From Epichloe hybrida (taxonomy: Eukaryota > Ascomycota > Sordariomycetes > Hypocreales > Clavicipitaceae), in the NCBI GenBank assembly GCA_019022495.1, contig JAFEKR010000010.1, forward strand, positions 1,550,001 through 1,614,000: a stretch of 64,000 nt of DNA. Direction: 5' to 3'. Each line of letters starts with the position of its first letter. Positions within the stretch are counted from its first letter, which is position 1. Below the pieces are notes generated by a model. It was not told the origin of the DNA. It did no database searches and saw only the letters and a list, made by a program, of their open reading frames with translations. Made by a program: the position numbers and the translations under genes. Below are positions 1 to 10,505 of this stretch, piece by piece.

Positions 1-310
1 CATCTTCGGACGACCCATCGCGTCGCGATCCAAGAGGTCACGATATGACAGCCACAAGTTAAAGCGGATCCACAAGTTCGACGAGCACCGGTCCAACGGC
101 GAAGCCAGGCCGAGCTTGCGCTCTTCCAGTCCCGAGAATGCCGCTTTGGAGAACCGAATCTTTTCCCGCCTCGTTATCTCACCGGCCGGCCGCGTCATCA
201 GCGACTTCATCTCGGTCAAAGAAAGAGCTGCTGGCAGCCTTCCCGGGGGGGTGTCATCACAGCGCACCAGTCGCCCTACGCCGCGAGGTCCATCTCTCGT
301 ATTTTTATCC
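1..310 (+). pseudogene. FunK1-type fungal protein kinase relic, cut by the window edge
   Basis: The plus-strand frame starting at base 2 is open to base 313. Its part near bases 140-220 reads LENRIFSRLVISPAGRVISD followed by FISVKE. This resembles the segment just before the catalytic loop in FunK1 protein kinases (the family pattern is roughly 'SPAGR..., K-E-L-L, D-A-I-x-A-H'). The expected continuation KELLAAF appears only in another frame, because AAAG is duplicated at 218-225. A third frame then gives ITAHQS after a G7 homopolymer at 245-251. So there are at least two frameshifts, and no HRD catalytic loop follows. The 5' part lies outside the window. FunK1 kinases are multicopy in ascomycetes and often decay. 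The family call rests on remembered similarity; the frameshifts are visible directly. Confidence 0.6.
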
Positions 311-624
311 TGAAGCGCTTTGTCTTTCCTTCCATCTCCTCCTTGCAGCCAAGGCAGGAGTATCCCCAGTCGCCCTGCCGGCCGGAGTCGAACAAATACG
401 GTGTGGTGATGATGGGCCATGAACCGCTGAGGCTCTCTATTGATGTCCAACTTTGGAGGACCCGAAACCGCCAGGTCCTGAATCACTGCCCGGCGGTCGA
501 AGGGCTCCATCGGAGGAGGGATGGACGCGTCGGTTGTATCGCCGATTGTCAAGCAGACACCGCGTCACCAGCTGCGCATCGTGCAAAGTGTTTGTCGCAG
601 ATGCTTTGCTTCGTATAGATAAAT

Positions 625-2217
625 CTATGTGATGCTCAGAGGCGACAGCCTCCGTCGTACTTGCGCACGTATATGCCGAAACCTCGCATCGTACCTCCCT
701 GCGAGGTCCTGCCATGTAACGCCTCTAAAATCTTGGATATGCTCTTGCAGAACTTCTCGCATCGTCTCCCGCAACCTCGGCGTTGGCGCTAGTAGCCAGC
801 ATAGACACAGAGCGTTGGGCAATCGCGCCGTGCCCAGAGGTCTGAATCGATCCAGCCGCTCAGAGGCCTTCATGGTCTCCTCTATCAAGTTTGTGCATTC
901 CAGCACCAGTTTCTGGCCGTCGGCCACGTCCAGGATCTGCAGTACCGAATTCAGCACGAGCGACATGGACAGCATCTCGACGTTGCCCGTCTCGCACAGA
1001 ATATACTGAAACGCTAGTTTCTGTATCCTTGTCTTCTGAACCGCATCGAAGAGCTGCGCAGCGAGGGTGATGATGCGTGGAGACTCGGACTTCATAATTT
1101 CGTAAGTCGCTCTTATTTCCATGTCATACGACATGGGGTCTTGCAGCTGCGCAGGCAGATTGATGAGATTTTCCCAACGGAGACTGTAGAACTCTGTCGT
1201 GAAGCTGGCGGAAGCGGTGGCAACGGGACCCAAGCGCCGTTTTTGCTTGGCGACTACTCTTGGGTCTAATTCTATGGTTGGATCCATGATGGACTCCCCA
1301 ATCTTGCTCGTGCATGTCAGAATTGTGTGTAAAAGCCAAGATTTTGGAAGGGAGCGAGTGAAGACCCTGTTACGTACTACGAGAGACCATGCCAACGACA
1401 AGGCTTGCTTCTCAAACTCCATTTTCGGTTCCACATCTGGCATCTTGGCGAGGAGGTAGAGCAGCCCACGGATGTGGACCTCGAGCTCAGCCCTTTGACC
1501 GTGTAGTAAGTTCTGGGGGGGGGGCGGGGGGAGGAAATTAGCTTTTCGCTGCCCAAGAGCTTAGAAGAAGAGGAAAATTGACAGTCCGATGAGAAAAATT
1601 GGAGACCAACGTGTGAGAGACACAAGATTGCTATGGCACACATGGTGTGAGAAAAGTGCGTATTGTCCACCGCGGAAGCAACATCTGCCCTCAAGACAGT
1701 CAGAGCCTTTCTATAGTGAGTAAAGGCTTGTAGCGAAGAACCCCCCGAGTAAAACGCAGATGCACTGCTCGTGAGTGTCTTGGCCGCCGCGGTCAGCACC
1801 GGGCTCTGGTCCATCCTCATGGGGACCTCGGCAAACATGCTGCCGAACGACAGGATACTGGAGCCCGGATCAGTAATGTTGAGAAGAGATGCAAATGCGT
1901 TGGATATACGGGAGGCATCATTGGTTGGGGATGGTGATAATTTGATGAGCTGATGACCATTTCGACTCCAAGCACCTCGCTTGAAAGAGCCGGGATTCGT
2001 GCTGGAGGAGACGGCATATCGGAATTTGAAGCGTGTTTGGCCAACGCCCACGCATGCAATTCCCAGCTTCTCGCAGCGCGAGCACGTGGGCCGTTTCTCG
2101 TCGCACTTGTGGCGCATTAGCGATGAGGCGATGCGGTTGAGACATGTCTGCTTTCCTTACTTTTTTCTTCCGGTGTCGACAGGCATCGCAGCTCTTCCCG
2201 GTGCCGGCGCCAGGCAT
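625..2217 (-). CDS. Zn2Cys6 (Gal4-type) fungal transcription factor, three exons
   Basis: Predicted nuclear DNA-binding regulator. Exon 1 (2217-2161) begins MPGAGTGKSCDACRHRKKK. A 55-nt intron (2160-2106, GTAAGG...CAAG) follows, and exon 2 (2105-1611) resumes CDEKRPTCSRCEKLGIAC. Splicing completes the binuclear cluster C-x2-C-x6-C-x6-C-x2-C-x6-C at about residues 10-35, so the first intron splits the zinc cluster. A second intron is best placed at 1610-1513 (donor GTTGGT, C-rich tract before the AG). It restores frame to exon 3 (1512-625), with NLLHGQRAELEVHIRGLLYL, typical of the helical fungal-specific transcription factor region. All three exons join in phase 0 for about 479 aa. A further 75-nt in-frame stretch (about 1374-1300, GTACGT donor, CTGAC branch site) may be an intron, giving about 454 aa. 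The target genes are unknown. The next gene on the same strand encodes a secreted repeat protein, but a link is speculative. Confidence 0.85.
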
Positions 2218-2755
2218 CGTCTGCTCCTAGGCGGTCCAGTGTACGGGCTAGTTCATGCCCGAGGGTTACCATGCCAGTATACTTGAAGTTTTTTGCATCG
2301 GGGTGACTTGGTCACGTGAAGGGTCCAGCCGTCACATCTGGACCGGGGGGGGGGGCCTGCCAGATCTCGGCAGATCTCGCACTGCGGGGCTCCCGCCAGA
2401 CTCCACCTCAACACAAGACCACGATGGCACAATACGACACACAAAAACAAATTGATATCGTCATAAAAAATTAGCGACGAAGAAATCAAATTAACATCCT
2501 GTATCGCAAAGATTCTAAAACTCTCTTCACCAAACCATTAAGCATCGTAACAAAGGGAAAGTACGAACCATCAAGCATCCAAACAAGGGAAAGTTAGAAA
2601 ACCAGGAGATCCCAACCTTTTCACCATGCCTAGATATCATGCAAAACAAAGCCACTGTCAGTATCATCAGACTTCTTTCTCCTTCTCCTCCTTCTTCTCT
2701 ATCTCTATGTCCATATCCCTGTCCAGGTCCAGGTCCTTCATCTGCTTCATTTATT
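2218..2755. other. Intergenic between transcription factor and secreted repeat protein
   Basis: No reading frame here looks coding. It contains a run of eleven G at 2345-2355. It covers the upstream region of the transcription factor gene and the 3' side of the repeat-protein gene, which are on the same strand. A pyrimidine-rich (CT) stretch lies at about 2670-2720. Confidence 0.5.
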
Positions 2756-3943
2756 CTACTTCTTCTCCGCCTTCTGCTCTTTATTGGCCGACTCCTCCTG
2801 CGCACGCTTCTCGAGCCCATCCACAAACTTTACGCTAGGATATTGGCAAGGAGCCAGATAGCAGAGCATGCGAGTACACTGGAGACATTCCTTAGCAAGT
2901 CCGTCTTGGGGCACAGGAGATGCAGTATCAACGCTGCTCGTGGCCAGACCAGGTGCTTCGGGGGAGTTGCTTCCGCGGGCAAATATTGAGGAGACGTCTC
3001 CGCCGTTTTTGCGTCCAAGCTCGATCATTTTGTACCACTTCTTGCGGGGAATCTGCAATTTCTTCGAGGGTTCGACGAACCACCCGCCGGCGTCGAAACG
3101 ATGACTCATGTGAGAGCGATCAGGCATGCCGTGGGGAGGGATTGTAGGCTTTTCGGCTTCGAAACGATGGCTCATGTGAGAGCGATCAGGCATGCCGTGG
3201 GAAGGGATTGTAGGCTTTTCGGCTTCGAAACGATGGCTCATGTGAGAGCGATCAGGCATGCCGTGGGAAGGGATTGTAGGCTTTTCGGCGTCGAAACGAT
3301 GGCTCATGTGAGAGCGATCAGGCGTGCCGTGGGGAGGGATTGTGGGCTTTTCGGCTTCGAAACGATGGCTCATGTGAGAGCGATCAGGCGTGCCGTGGGG
3401 AGGGATTGTGGGCGTGTTGGGCTCTTCGCGGGGCAGATGCAATTTTTTCGAGAGCTTGACGAACCCGCCGGCGTCGAAACGATGGCTCATGTGAGAGCGA
3501 TCAGGCATGCCGTGGGGAGGGATTGTACGCTTTTCGGGCTCTTCACCTGGTGAACGTTGACTTGGGCCGGGACGAGGGAGGGGCTGGCCGGGCATGTACA
3601 ACCAGGTGGAAGTGCCCTCGAGCTGCGTGAGATTGGTGAGCTCGTCGTAAAAACCTTTGATATCCTGAGCGTCCGGGGAGACATGGGTGGGCGTGATGCG
3701 TATCATGTCCGTGCAGTTGTCGGACGTCAAGGCCCCGGAATGGTGTCCGACCAGACAGCCCAACAGGACCAGCCTCCAAGCTTGCTTATTCTCCTTGGAA
3801 TAGAAGTGAGGGTTCGGGCCCGGGGCTCGGACGACCTTGCCGATGACATGTGAAACGCGACCTCTCTCGTCGGGAGGAGGCACAGGGCTTGCGCTGCTGA
3901 CAGAGGCAGCCACCGCAGCGGCAATGATGGTGATGACTTTCAT
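2756..3943 (-). CDS. Secreted protein with six copies of a 20-22-residue repeat
   Basis: I do not recognise the family. The frame is open upstream to 4240, but the ATG at 3943 is preferred because it starts a clear signal peptide (MKVITIIAAAVAASVSSASP, likely cleaved near residue 19-20), giving 395 aa. Residues 25-125 form a unique region with one Cys and N-glycosylation sequons (NCT, NLT). Residues 137-156 carry one repeat (RTIPPHGMPDRSHMSHRF), followed by a linker of the type DAGGFVKLSKKLHLPR. Five tandem units fill residues 177-283 with consensus EKPTIPxHGxPDRSHMSHRF plus EA or DA. The DAGG-FV-SKKL-PR linker then recurs (284-300). The C-terminus has four Cys in the pattern CxxCx4Cx4C (353-366) and a charged Lys/Glu tail. 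There are no introns. It could be a cell-wall protein, an effector or a multi-copy peptide precursor, but only the first repeat carries a Lys-Arg site. Confidence 0.75.
   Translation of the reverse strand: MKVITIIAAAVAASVSSASPVPPPDERGRVSHVIGKVVRAPGPNPHFYSKENKQAWRLVLLGCLVGHHSGALTSDNCTDMIRITPTHVSPDAQDIKGFYDELTNLTQLEGTSTWLYMPGQPLPRPGPSQRSPGEEPEKRTIPPHGMPDRSHMSHRFDAGGFVKLSKKLHLPREEPNTPTIPPHGTPDRSHMSHRFEAEKPTIPPHGTPDRSHMSHRFDAEKPTIPSHGMPDRSHMSHRFEAEKPTIPSHGMPDRSHMSHRFEAEKPTIPPHGMPDRSHMSHRFDAGGWFVEPSKKLQIPRKKWYKMIELGRKNGGDVSSIFARGSNSPEAPGLATSSVDTASPVPQDGLAKECLQCTRMLCYLAPCQYPSVKFVDGLEKRAQEESANKEQKAEKK
3095..3535 (-). repeat. 66-bp coding tandem repeat, five units plus one separated unit
   Basis: The array at 3095-3415 has five 66-bp units. 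Each contains gatggctcatgtgagagcga on the plus strand and differs from its neighbours at only a few bases. A sixth unit lies at 3476-3535, separated by a 60-bp linker. Sixty-six is a multiple of three, so copy-number change keeps the frame. Near-identity at synonymous sites implies recent unequal exchange or conversion. Confidence 0.95.
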
Positions 3944-4966
3944 GACCGAAGACTCTTGCTGGTGACGGTGGCGTGGGGATAATGCGAGAGGAAAGGTGTC
4001 GGTTGTAAGGTCCAGGTAAGTGAATGCCGGGTCGTACTTTTTGGTGACTTGTTCTGTGTTGAAAAAAGAAGGAAGAAGAGAAAAGAATAAACCCCCATAC
4101 GGGGCCCATACGGGGGGGGGGAGAGCAGCTCGCAATTTATAGACTACCTCGTGTGATTTAAAGTTTTTTCGTTCCCAATCTCTGCGTTCAATTTCAAAGT
4201 TGCAAAGTTTGAGGTAATTCTCAACTTTACTGCTCGGCAAGTGCCGTTTCGAAAAAAAAAAAAAATGGGCGCTCTACCTCTACAGGATGCAGTCACTCTG
4301 TGGAATAAAAAGGTCACACCAAAAGTGGCCACCAAACTTCTCTCGGCCGTAGTTCACAAGGAAAGTGAGTTTCACGACGACAGGTTTTGTGGAACTGGGC
4401 TTCCCGACGAGCCAACAGACGGAAAGGAACTACCCCAAATATAATACATACACATGTCAGGCAGCTATCAAGATTATGGCGCAGCGGGTCAATCCCAATT
4501 TTTAAATTTTTTTTTGCCTTATGCGCGCGCATCATCATGATGTACTAGCGCGAGGGGGGGGCAAAGAAAATCTTGTCGTGTCAAAGCTTACGCGATGGAT
4601 TGCCCACGCATGTCCGATCTTATCGTCCATCGTACTTTCTACAGCTCCCGTGGTCTAAACAATGAGGTTACAGGCTTGATGCGCTTAGTTTGGCGCCGAG
4701 GCTGTCTTCATTGTCTTCCCGTTCGGGTTATTCAGCGAGTGAGTTGGTTGCAGACTTGCTTGTTTTCTCATATCCATATCCATTTCAATCTTGAAGCTAG
4801 TTTCAGCCCAACTAGTTGTCTCCGCGGGGAGGGGGGGGGGGACCCACCTGCAAAACAGGAATAACTTTCATCAGAGTTCAGGACAAGGCCACGGCCACGG
4901 CCACGTGCTTCTCTGAATTACAACATTTGCAAGGCGTAATAGCGCACGTCATACGGTCGCACATTA
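3944..4966. other. Intergenic upstream of the repeat-protein gene, up to the TIR transposon
   Basis: No gene is supported. It includes the probable promoter of the secreted protein (the first few hundred bases above 3943), G runs at 4112-4121 and 4831-4841, an A run near 4252-4265, and a (GGCCAC)-like triplication near 4888-4905. Small open frames here have no recognisable content. Confidence 0.45.
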
Positions 4967-4993
4967 GAGAGGTCCCGCAAAGGGCTGCCAAAA
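4967..4993 (+). repeat. Left terminal inverted repeat of the 4.56-kb DNA transposon
   Basis: 27-bp terminal inverted repeat. It differs from the right copy at positions 3 (G/C) and 7 (T/C). It is unmutated compared with the AT-rich interior. Confidence 0.9.
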
Positions 4994-6985
4994 CAAAAAA
5001 ATCCCTTAACCCCTTATTTGCGATTTTGCAATTTTATGATTTTTATAATATATTTTTTATACATTATAATTATGCTATGTCTATAAAAAAACCTATAGAG
5101 CTTTTGTGAGCAAATTAAATCCCTTTATAATAATAGGATTTCTTATAAATAAATCCTAGATTAAATTAATACTAAGCTTTTTATATAAGGTAGCTAAAGT
5201 ATTAGTCTTTATATATTATATTACTATCTTTAAGCCTAGGGAGTTTTATTTACTCTATAAAGTGTATAATGTCTTTAGCCCTTATATAAAGAGATCTCTA
5301 AGCTTTTTATATAAGACATTCCTATAGAGACTATTTATTTAACTATTATTAAGCTTCTTTAGTAATAAGGGCATTAACTAGTTAGCTTATAAACCCTCTA
5401 AACATAGCTTTAGTAATAGGGCTTCTTATAAATACAAAATTATATATAAATTATAGATAAACTAATTTATTATATATAGTTTTACTTTTTCTCCTATAGT
5501 TATTTAGATTAATTAATTCTTTAAGACCTTTAAGCGTAAGACTAGCTATCCTATACGCTATATATAATCCGCAAAATTCGCTATTAATATAGAATAAAAA
5601 GACGATTTTATATAAAAGAAAAGCGCTAAATTGCTTTATAGGATATAATTTAATTCCTTAAAGCTAATTTAAAATAAACCTTTATAATATAAGGCTTTAG
5701 TTAAGGATATTTATATTATTATATATAATAAAAGGGCTAAGTCCTAGTCTTATAAAACTAATTATATAACTTTTATTATATAGTCTTTCCTAAAGAAGTT
5801 TAAAAGTATTAGAAAAGGAACTTTTAATATTATATAAACTTCTTAGTACTTAGACTAAACTTCCTTTAGTGCCTTAATAAATATAAGAAGCTAAAGAGAT
5901 TTAGAATCTAAGTATATATATATATTAATATATACTTACGCTATATTATTTAGTTTTACTATAGTTACTTTACTATAACTACTCTTAGTATATTAAAGTA
6001 GTATCTTTATATAATTAAATACCTTAGAATATAACTATTTTTTATAAGATTTAATTATAGAGTTAAGACTCTATTATAAGTAGCTACCTAAGTAATATTA
6101 GTATAAGCTAGCCTAGCTATAATTATATATAAGGATAAGAACTAAATCTCTTACTAGTTTACTTAAGGGAATTATATTAGCTCTTATTATATATATAAGC
6201 TAAGTAAAAGAAATATTAAAATTAAAAGCTAGTGGTATTAGCTATATAGAGGAGCATTTAATTACTAGATAGCATTCTTTAATAAACTTACTATATACGC
6301 ATTATTTATTAAAGATAATAAAGTAAATTAAATTGTATTAAACGTAATTTATCTACCTATAATCTAAGACAAATTCGCAGACTTTGTCACACTATAGAAT
6401 AGCTATAAAATCTATACGCAAAAGAATAAAAAGCACGTTATCTTAGGTATTCCTATAGACCTTTATTATATAGAAAACGCTTAAAATTAGGGTGTTTCTC
6501 TTAGTATAAATAATAATGTAAAAGATTATATAGTATTAAATATAATACTTAATCCCCTTAATAAGATTAATATTAACTAATTTCTTATATAGAAAATAGA
6601 AGATTAGTGTATATAAAAGCTATAGTTACTTAGGTTTTATAATTAAGAGATTAAAGATTATACGTGTCTGTATATATTATTCTATTTAGCGTTATAAGAG
6701 CAAATTTAAAATCATTAAGAAAGTAGCTAATAACTAGTCCTTTAACTTAGCTTAATTTCTTACAGGGGAATTCACGAATTTGTATAACTTCTTTAACAAA
6801 ACTATAAGCTATTATATAACTAAAACCTTAATAGTAACCTAATTTCTTAAGACCTTTAAGAATAACTTTAATAGTTCTAAAGTAAAGAGATTAAAAGTAT
6901 CTAGGCCTATTATATATGACTTTTCTTCGCTAGACGTTGCGTTTAAATATTTCTTATATAATAAGCTAGAGAATTTTCTTCTATA

Positions 6986-7075
6986 TTAGTAAGCTCCTCT
7001 CTATTAGTAAGCTCTTCTATATTAGCAAGCTCTTTTATATTAGTACGCTTTTTTATATTAGTACGCTCTTTTGTA
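6986..7075. repeat. 18-bp tandem repeat, five units, inside the DNA transposon
   Basis: Five consecutive 18-bp units of the form TTAGTAAGCTCTTCTATA. The period is a multiple of three, so it was probably a six-residue protein repeat before RIP. On the minus strand each unit reads like Tyr-Lys/Arg-Arg-Ala-Tyr with TAA where CAA (Gln) would be the pre-RIP codon. Confidence 0.85.
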
Positions 7076-9496
7076 TTAAGTATAGATTGTTATTCTTATT
7101 AAGATTGCTTATCTATATAAGAATTAAGAGGTTTAGATTTGCTTTGTTTAATTAGCCTTATTAGTAATAGGCTAAGGGAGGAGCTTTGCGATAGTTCTTT
7201 TATATAAGGGGGTGACTTATTAGATTATAATAAATCCTTTTAATGCTTTGTATGTTTTTTTATTATTATAGTAGTCTTTTCTTCCTTAATTTTTTCTTCC
7301 TTTATTTAGTCTTCCTTTATAATATAAAAATTCAGAAAGATAAGAATATAACTATCTTAAATCTCCTAATTATACGAATTTTTTTTCCTAAAGAGATTAA
7401 TAACTATATAATTTAATCCAATGTGTAATTAAGGGAGCTAATAGAAGCTAGACGCCTTAGAATAAGCTTATCTAAGCTTATAGGGAATTTTTTTATTAAA
7501 CTACTCTAAAAAGCTTAGTTATACGAACTCGTGTAGCTAGTTAGCTTTAGTCACTAGACTAACTTTACTAAGCTTATTTTCCTATAAAAGAGGTTAGAGC
7601 TTTATAGGCTCTAAATAAAATTAGCTTTAGTATAATAGTAAGAAGTCTTATATAAACTAAGCTTAGTAACTGATTTTAGGATAAAAAAGCCTTTATTATA
7701 ATAACTATGTAAAAGCAATAAAATTAACTAAATATAAAGCCCTTAGGGATAGTTATATAAATCCTTAGAGGTAGAAGCTTAGGTAGCTTATATTGCCTCT
7801 TATACTTATGTTTAGAAATGTTTAGTAAAATTTAATATATAATCCCTCTTACTTTACGCTATAGGAATTAGCTATGATAATGTTAATAGAGATTTTGTAC
7901 GGGAAGTTAATGTTTTGTTATCTAAATTAATAGTAATTAATTAAGGCTAATGTAAGCTATAGTGTAAATAAAAAGTAGCATCTAGATAAGCTTTCTGAAT
8001 TTCTTTGTATATATATAATACCTTTAGGCATTATTTTTATTACTAATAATTTAAGTAACTAGGCATTATATAAGAAAGTAAAGAAAAGAATAAAAAGAGA
8101 AAGAAAGAAAAGAGAAAGAAAAGGAAAAAAAAAGAGGGGTAAAAAGGGGTTTAGTATAAATTTTAGTTATATACACATATGCAAGGATTCTTAGGCTAAA
8201 TATAATTCTAAGGGTCACTTACTCTTGCCTTATATAGATAGATCTATACTTACTAGCTATAAGTTAAGATATATAGTTATAAATTATATAGCCTAAGCTA
8301 ATAGGTAGTAGATAGTTATATGCTATAAGGAAAAAAAAACCTATAGCTAAAAGCTATAATCCTAAATTTTTCCTTTCTTGATTTTTATAAAAATAATAAT
8401 AATAATAATAATAATAGTATGTATATATAGAATCCCTTTATTCTTATGCTATATACTAATGATTTTCTCTTCTAGTTAATATACTTTCTTTATATATATT
8501 ATAACTATTTTAATTACTTATATCTAATTTTAGTATAGACTATAGTAATAGTAATAGTAATATAGTAGCCTTTCTGCCCTAAACTTACCTATATATATAG
8601 CTTTAACACCTCTTATAATATATAACTAAGACCTTTTCTAGGGTCTTATATATAGTATTCCTAGTATGCCTTAGCTACTTTTAGCTTATATAAGTAGGAA
8701 TAGTCTTAGCCTATATATTTATTTATAAGAGTAATACACTATTTTTACTTTACCTAGCTATAATATATGATTTCTTTAAGATTAAGTCTAACTAAAGTAA
8801 ATTAAAAGTAAGTAGCCCTTATATATAAATACTTTCTTAATTTAATTAAGAGGTATACTATATATGAATTCTTATAACTACTATATGTAATAAATAGTAT
8901 AAAATAAAGATAATCTTACTATACTATTTCTAGTTTATATATGCTTACTAGGTTACTTTAGTGGTGCGTGTAGTAACTATAAATAGCTAGATTATGTGTT
9001 TTCTTATTCTAATAGAGACTAGGTAAGTTTGCTAGTAAGAGATACTTATATAGGATTAAATATAGGTTTCTAAGAATAGCTAGTTAACCTTATTAAAGAA
9101 CTTAGGACTAAAGATAACCTAATTACGCTAGATAAGGATAAAACTATAAATAATCCTATTATCCTTTAAAGTTATATATATAAATTTTCCCTTACTTCTT
9201 TTACTTTAAGGTTATATTATAGCCCTTTTATATATATTATAACACTATTAATAAAGCTCTTAACTAAGTGGTTATAAATAAAGACATTAGCTAGTAATAC
9301 TAGCTAATCTAGAATAATAGCTAGCACTTTCTTATAGTATTTTAGGTTAGTAGCTTACTCTTATATATAAGAGTTAAGTAAAGCGAAGACTAGCTTAGCT
9401 TAATTTTATTTTATATATATACACTTCCTTAAATTTATATATAGATTTAATTTACTATTTACATAGCTTACCTAAAATCATAATATGGGTTTTCTA

Positions 9497-9523
9497 TTTT
9501 GGCAGCCCTTTGCGGGGCCTGTC
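9497..9523 (-). repeat. Right terminal inverted repeat of the 4.56-kb DNA transposon
   Basis: Inverted partner of 4967-4993, followed directly by the TA duplication at 9524-9525. The GC-normal host sequence resumes immediately after. Confidence 0.9.
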
Positions 9524-9525
9524 TA

Positions 9526-10211
9526 AGGTGCCACCATACACGTCACGCAATTTTCCGCGCGACACGTGAACAACACATTTCCCGCGTCATGGGTATTTTC
9601 CCATGCGCGCATTATTAATAGGCCTGGCCGCTTGGGTGGGCGGTGGGCAGTGGACAAGTTCACGACGGGAGGGGGGCGCGCATCGATGATTGTACGGACT
9701 ACGGATTAATACCGCCCGTGAGAGTAATTTCTTGTCATGGTATTTCTGCCATTCAGCGGCCGGGCGGGGTAATATTATACGCCCGGCCTTGGTTTGAGAC
9801 GATCTATGTATGGAGTAGTTTCCGGATCACCCTTGTCTTGTTGCGCGCGCGCGCAAGGGAGGGAGGGGGAGGTGGAATGCGATGGTGTGAACAAACTGGT
9901 TCCTTCTAGGTACATGTCCCCGTTGTAATTTATGAAAAAAAGAAAAAAAAAATTGAAAAATTGAAATCATGATGCTGAAGATGACAGTCGGAATTCGAAA
10001 TGGGCCGCCTGTTCAGAAATACCGGAATAAAACGCCGTGGTGGTGCTTCCATTTCCAAGGGAAATCATTTCGAGTGCGAATGAAAAAGGCGCGGGGGAAA
10101 AGGGGAAGGGTATATATAATTTGAGAGTCTATCATGGTCGTGGAAGCTTGTTGTCGTGTAATAGGTGGCATGCTGAATGAGGAAAAGAGGTACGTCGTGT
10201 GAAGAACAGCT
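9526..10211. other. Intergenic, no gene seen
   Basis: GC-balanced sequence right of the DNA transposon. It contains a short GCGCGC run near 9844 and an A-rich stretch near 9936-9965. No coding frame is supported. It is the 3' flank of the small gene at 10212-10505. Confidence 0.4.
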
Positions 10212-10505
10212 TCACTTCCGATGGCTCTTGCAGGCACCGTCGTGGCGTCGCACGCGCTCGCGGCCCCTCGGCTCTTCGTCTTGACTGTGGTCGTTGCGGC
10301 CGTCGTCGCTGCCGCCGCTGCTCAGTCTCCGCCTGTCCTCCTCGTGCCATGCGCTCAGCGACTTGCCGCCGAACATGAGATCGTCGTCGTCGATGTCAAT
10401 CGGCTGGACCCAGGTGTGCGATTTGGGGTCGACTTCTTGCGCTGAGGGGTCCAGGGCGCGCAGATTCGGCACCAGGTAGTAGGTTGCTTCTGATTTGAGA
10501 GACAT
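10212..10505 (-). CDS. Small acidic-to-basic hypothetical protein, 97 aa
   Basis: Single-exon frame starting MSLKSEATYYLVPNLRAL. It has an ordered-looking N-terminal half (residues 8-60: a YYLVPNLRALDPSA segment, a Trp-Val-Gln-Pro-Ile motif, a run of four Asp before LMFGGKSLSAWHEE) and a low-complexity charged C-terminus rich in Arg, Asp and Glu. No signal peptide or membrane segment is visible, so it is probably soluble. The N-terminal pattern (PNLRALDP, IDDDDLMFGGK) looks conserved, as in short uncharacterised ascomycete proteins, but I cannot name the family. The CGT/CGC-rich C-terminal codons produce several long shadow frames on the other strand. It is isolated between two transposon blocks, with no neighbour to suggest a role. 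Confidence 0.6.
   Translation of the reverse strand: MSLKSEATYYLVPNLRALDPSAQEVDPKSHTWVQPIDIDDDDLMFGGKSLSAWHEEDRRRLSSGGSDDGRNDHSQDEEPRGRERVRRHDGACKSHRK

Larger units (their letters stand above)
4967..9523. mobile_element. RIP-degraded 4.56-kb DNA transposon with 27-bp TIRs and TA target duplication
   Basis: The left end (4967-4993) and the reverse complement of the right end (9523-9497) match at 25 of 27 positions and share the perfect 20-mer CCCGCAAAGGGCTGCCAAAA. TA flanks both ends (4965-4966 and 9524-9525). Between the ends the sequence is extremely AT-rich with almost no CpA or TpG, and all frames are full of stops, as RIP produces. The plus strand around 6290-6700 keeps the longest coding-like texture, but I cannot name a transposase. 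The TA duplication suggests the Tc1/mariner group; the size is large for that group, so other superfamilies remain possible. An 18-bp tandem repeat (6986-7075), a purine-rich tract (about 8075-8145) and an AAT microsatellite (about 8393-8415) lie inside. Confidence 0.85.

Noticed and set aside
1..420. 140-codon open frame on the minus strand running off the left edge
   Set aside because: It starts with a His run and has no recognisable content. The plus strand carries FunK1-like wording over the same bases, so this is antisense.
3101..3553. 150-codon plus-strand frame made of RHAVGRDCRLFGFET repeats
   Set aside because: Antisense of the 66-bp repeat array. The minus strand has the signal peptide and the full protein.
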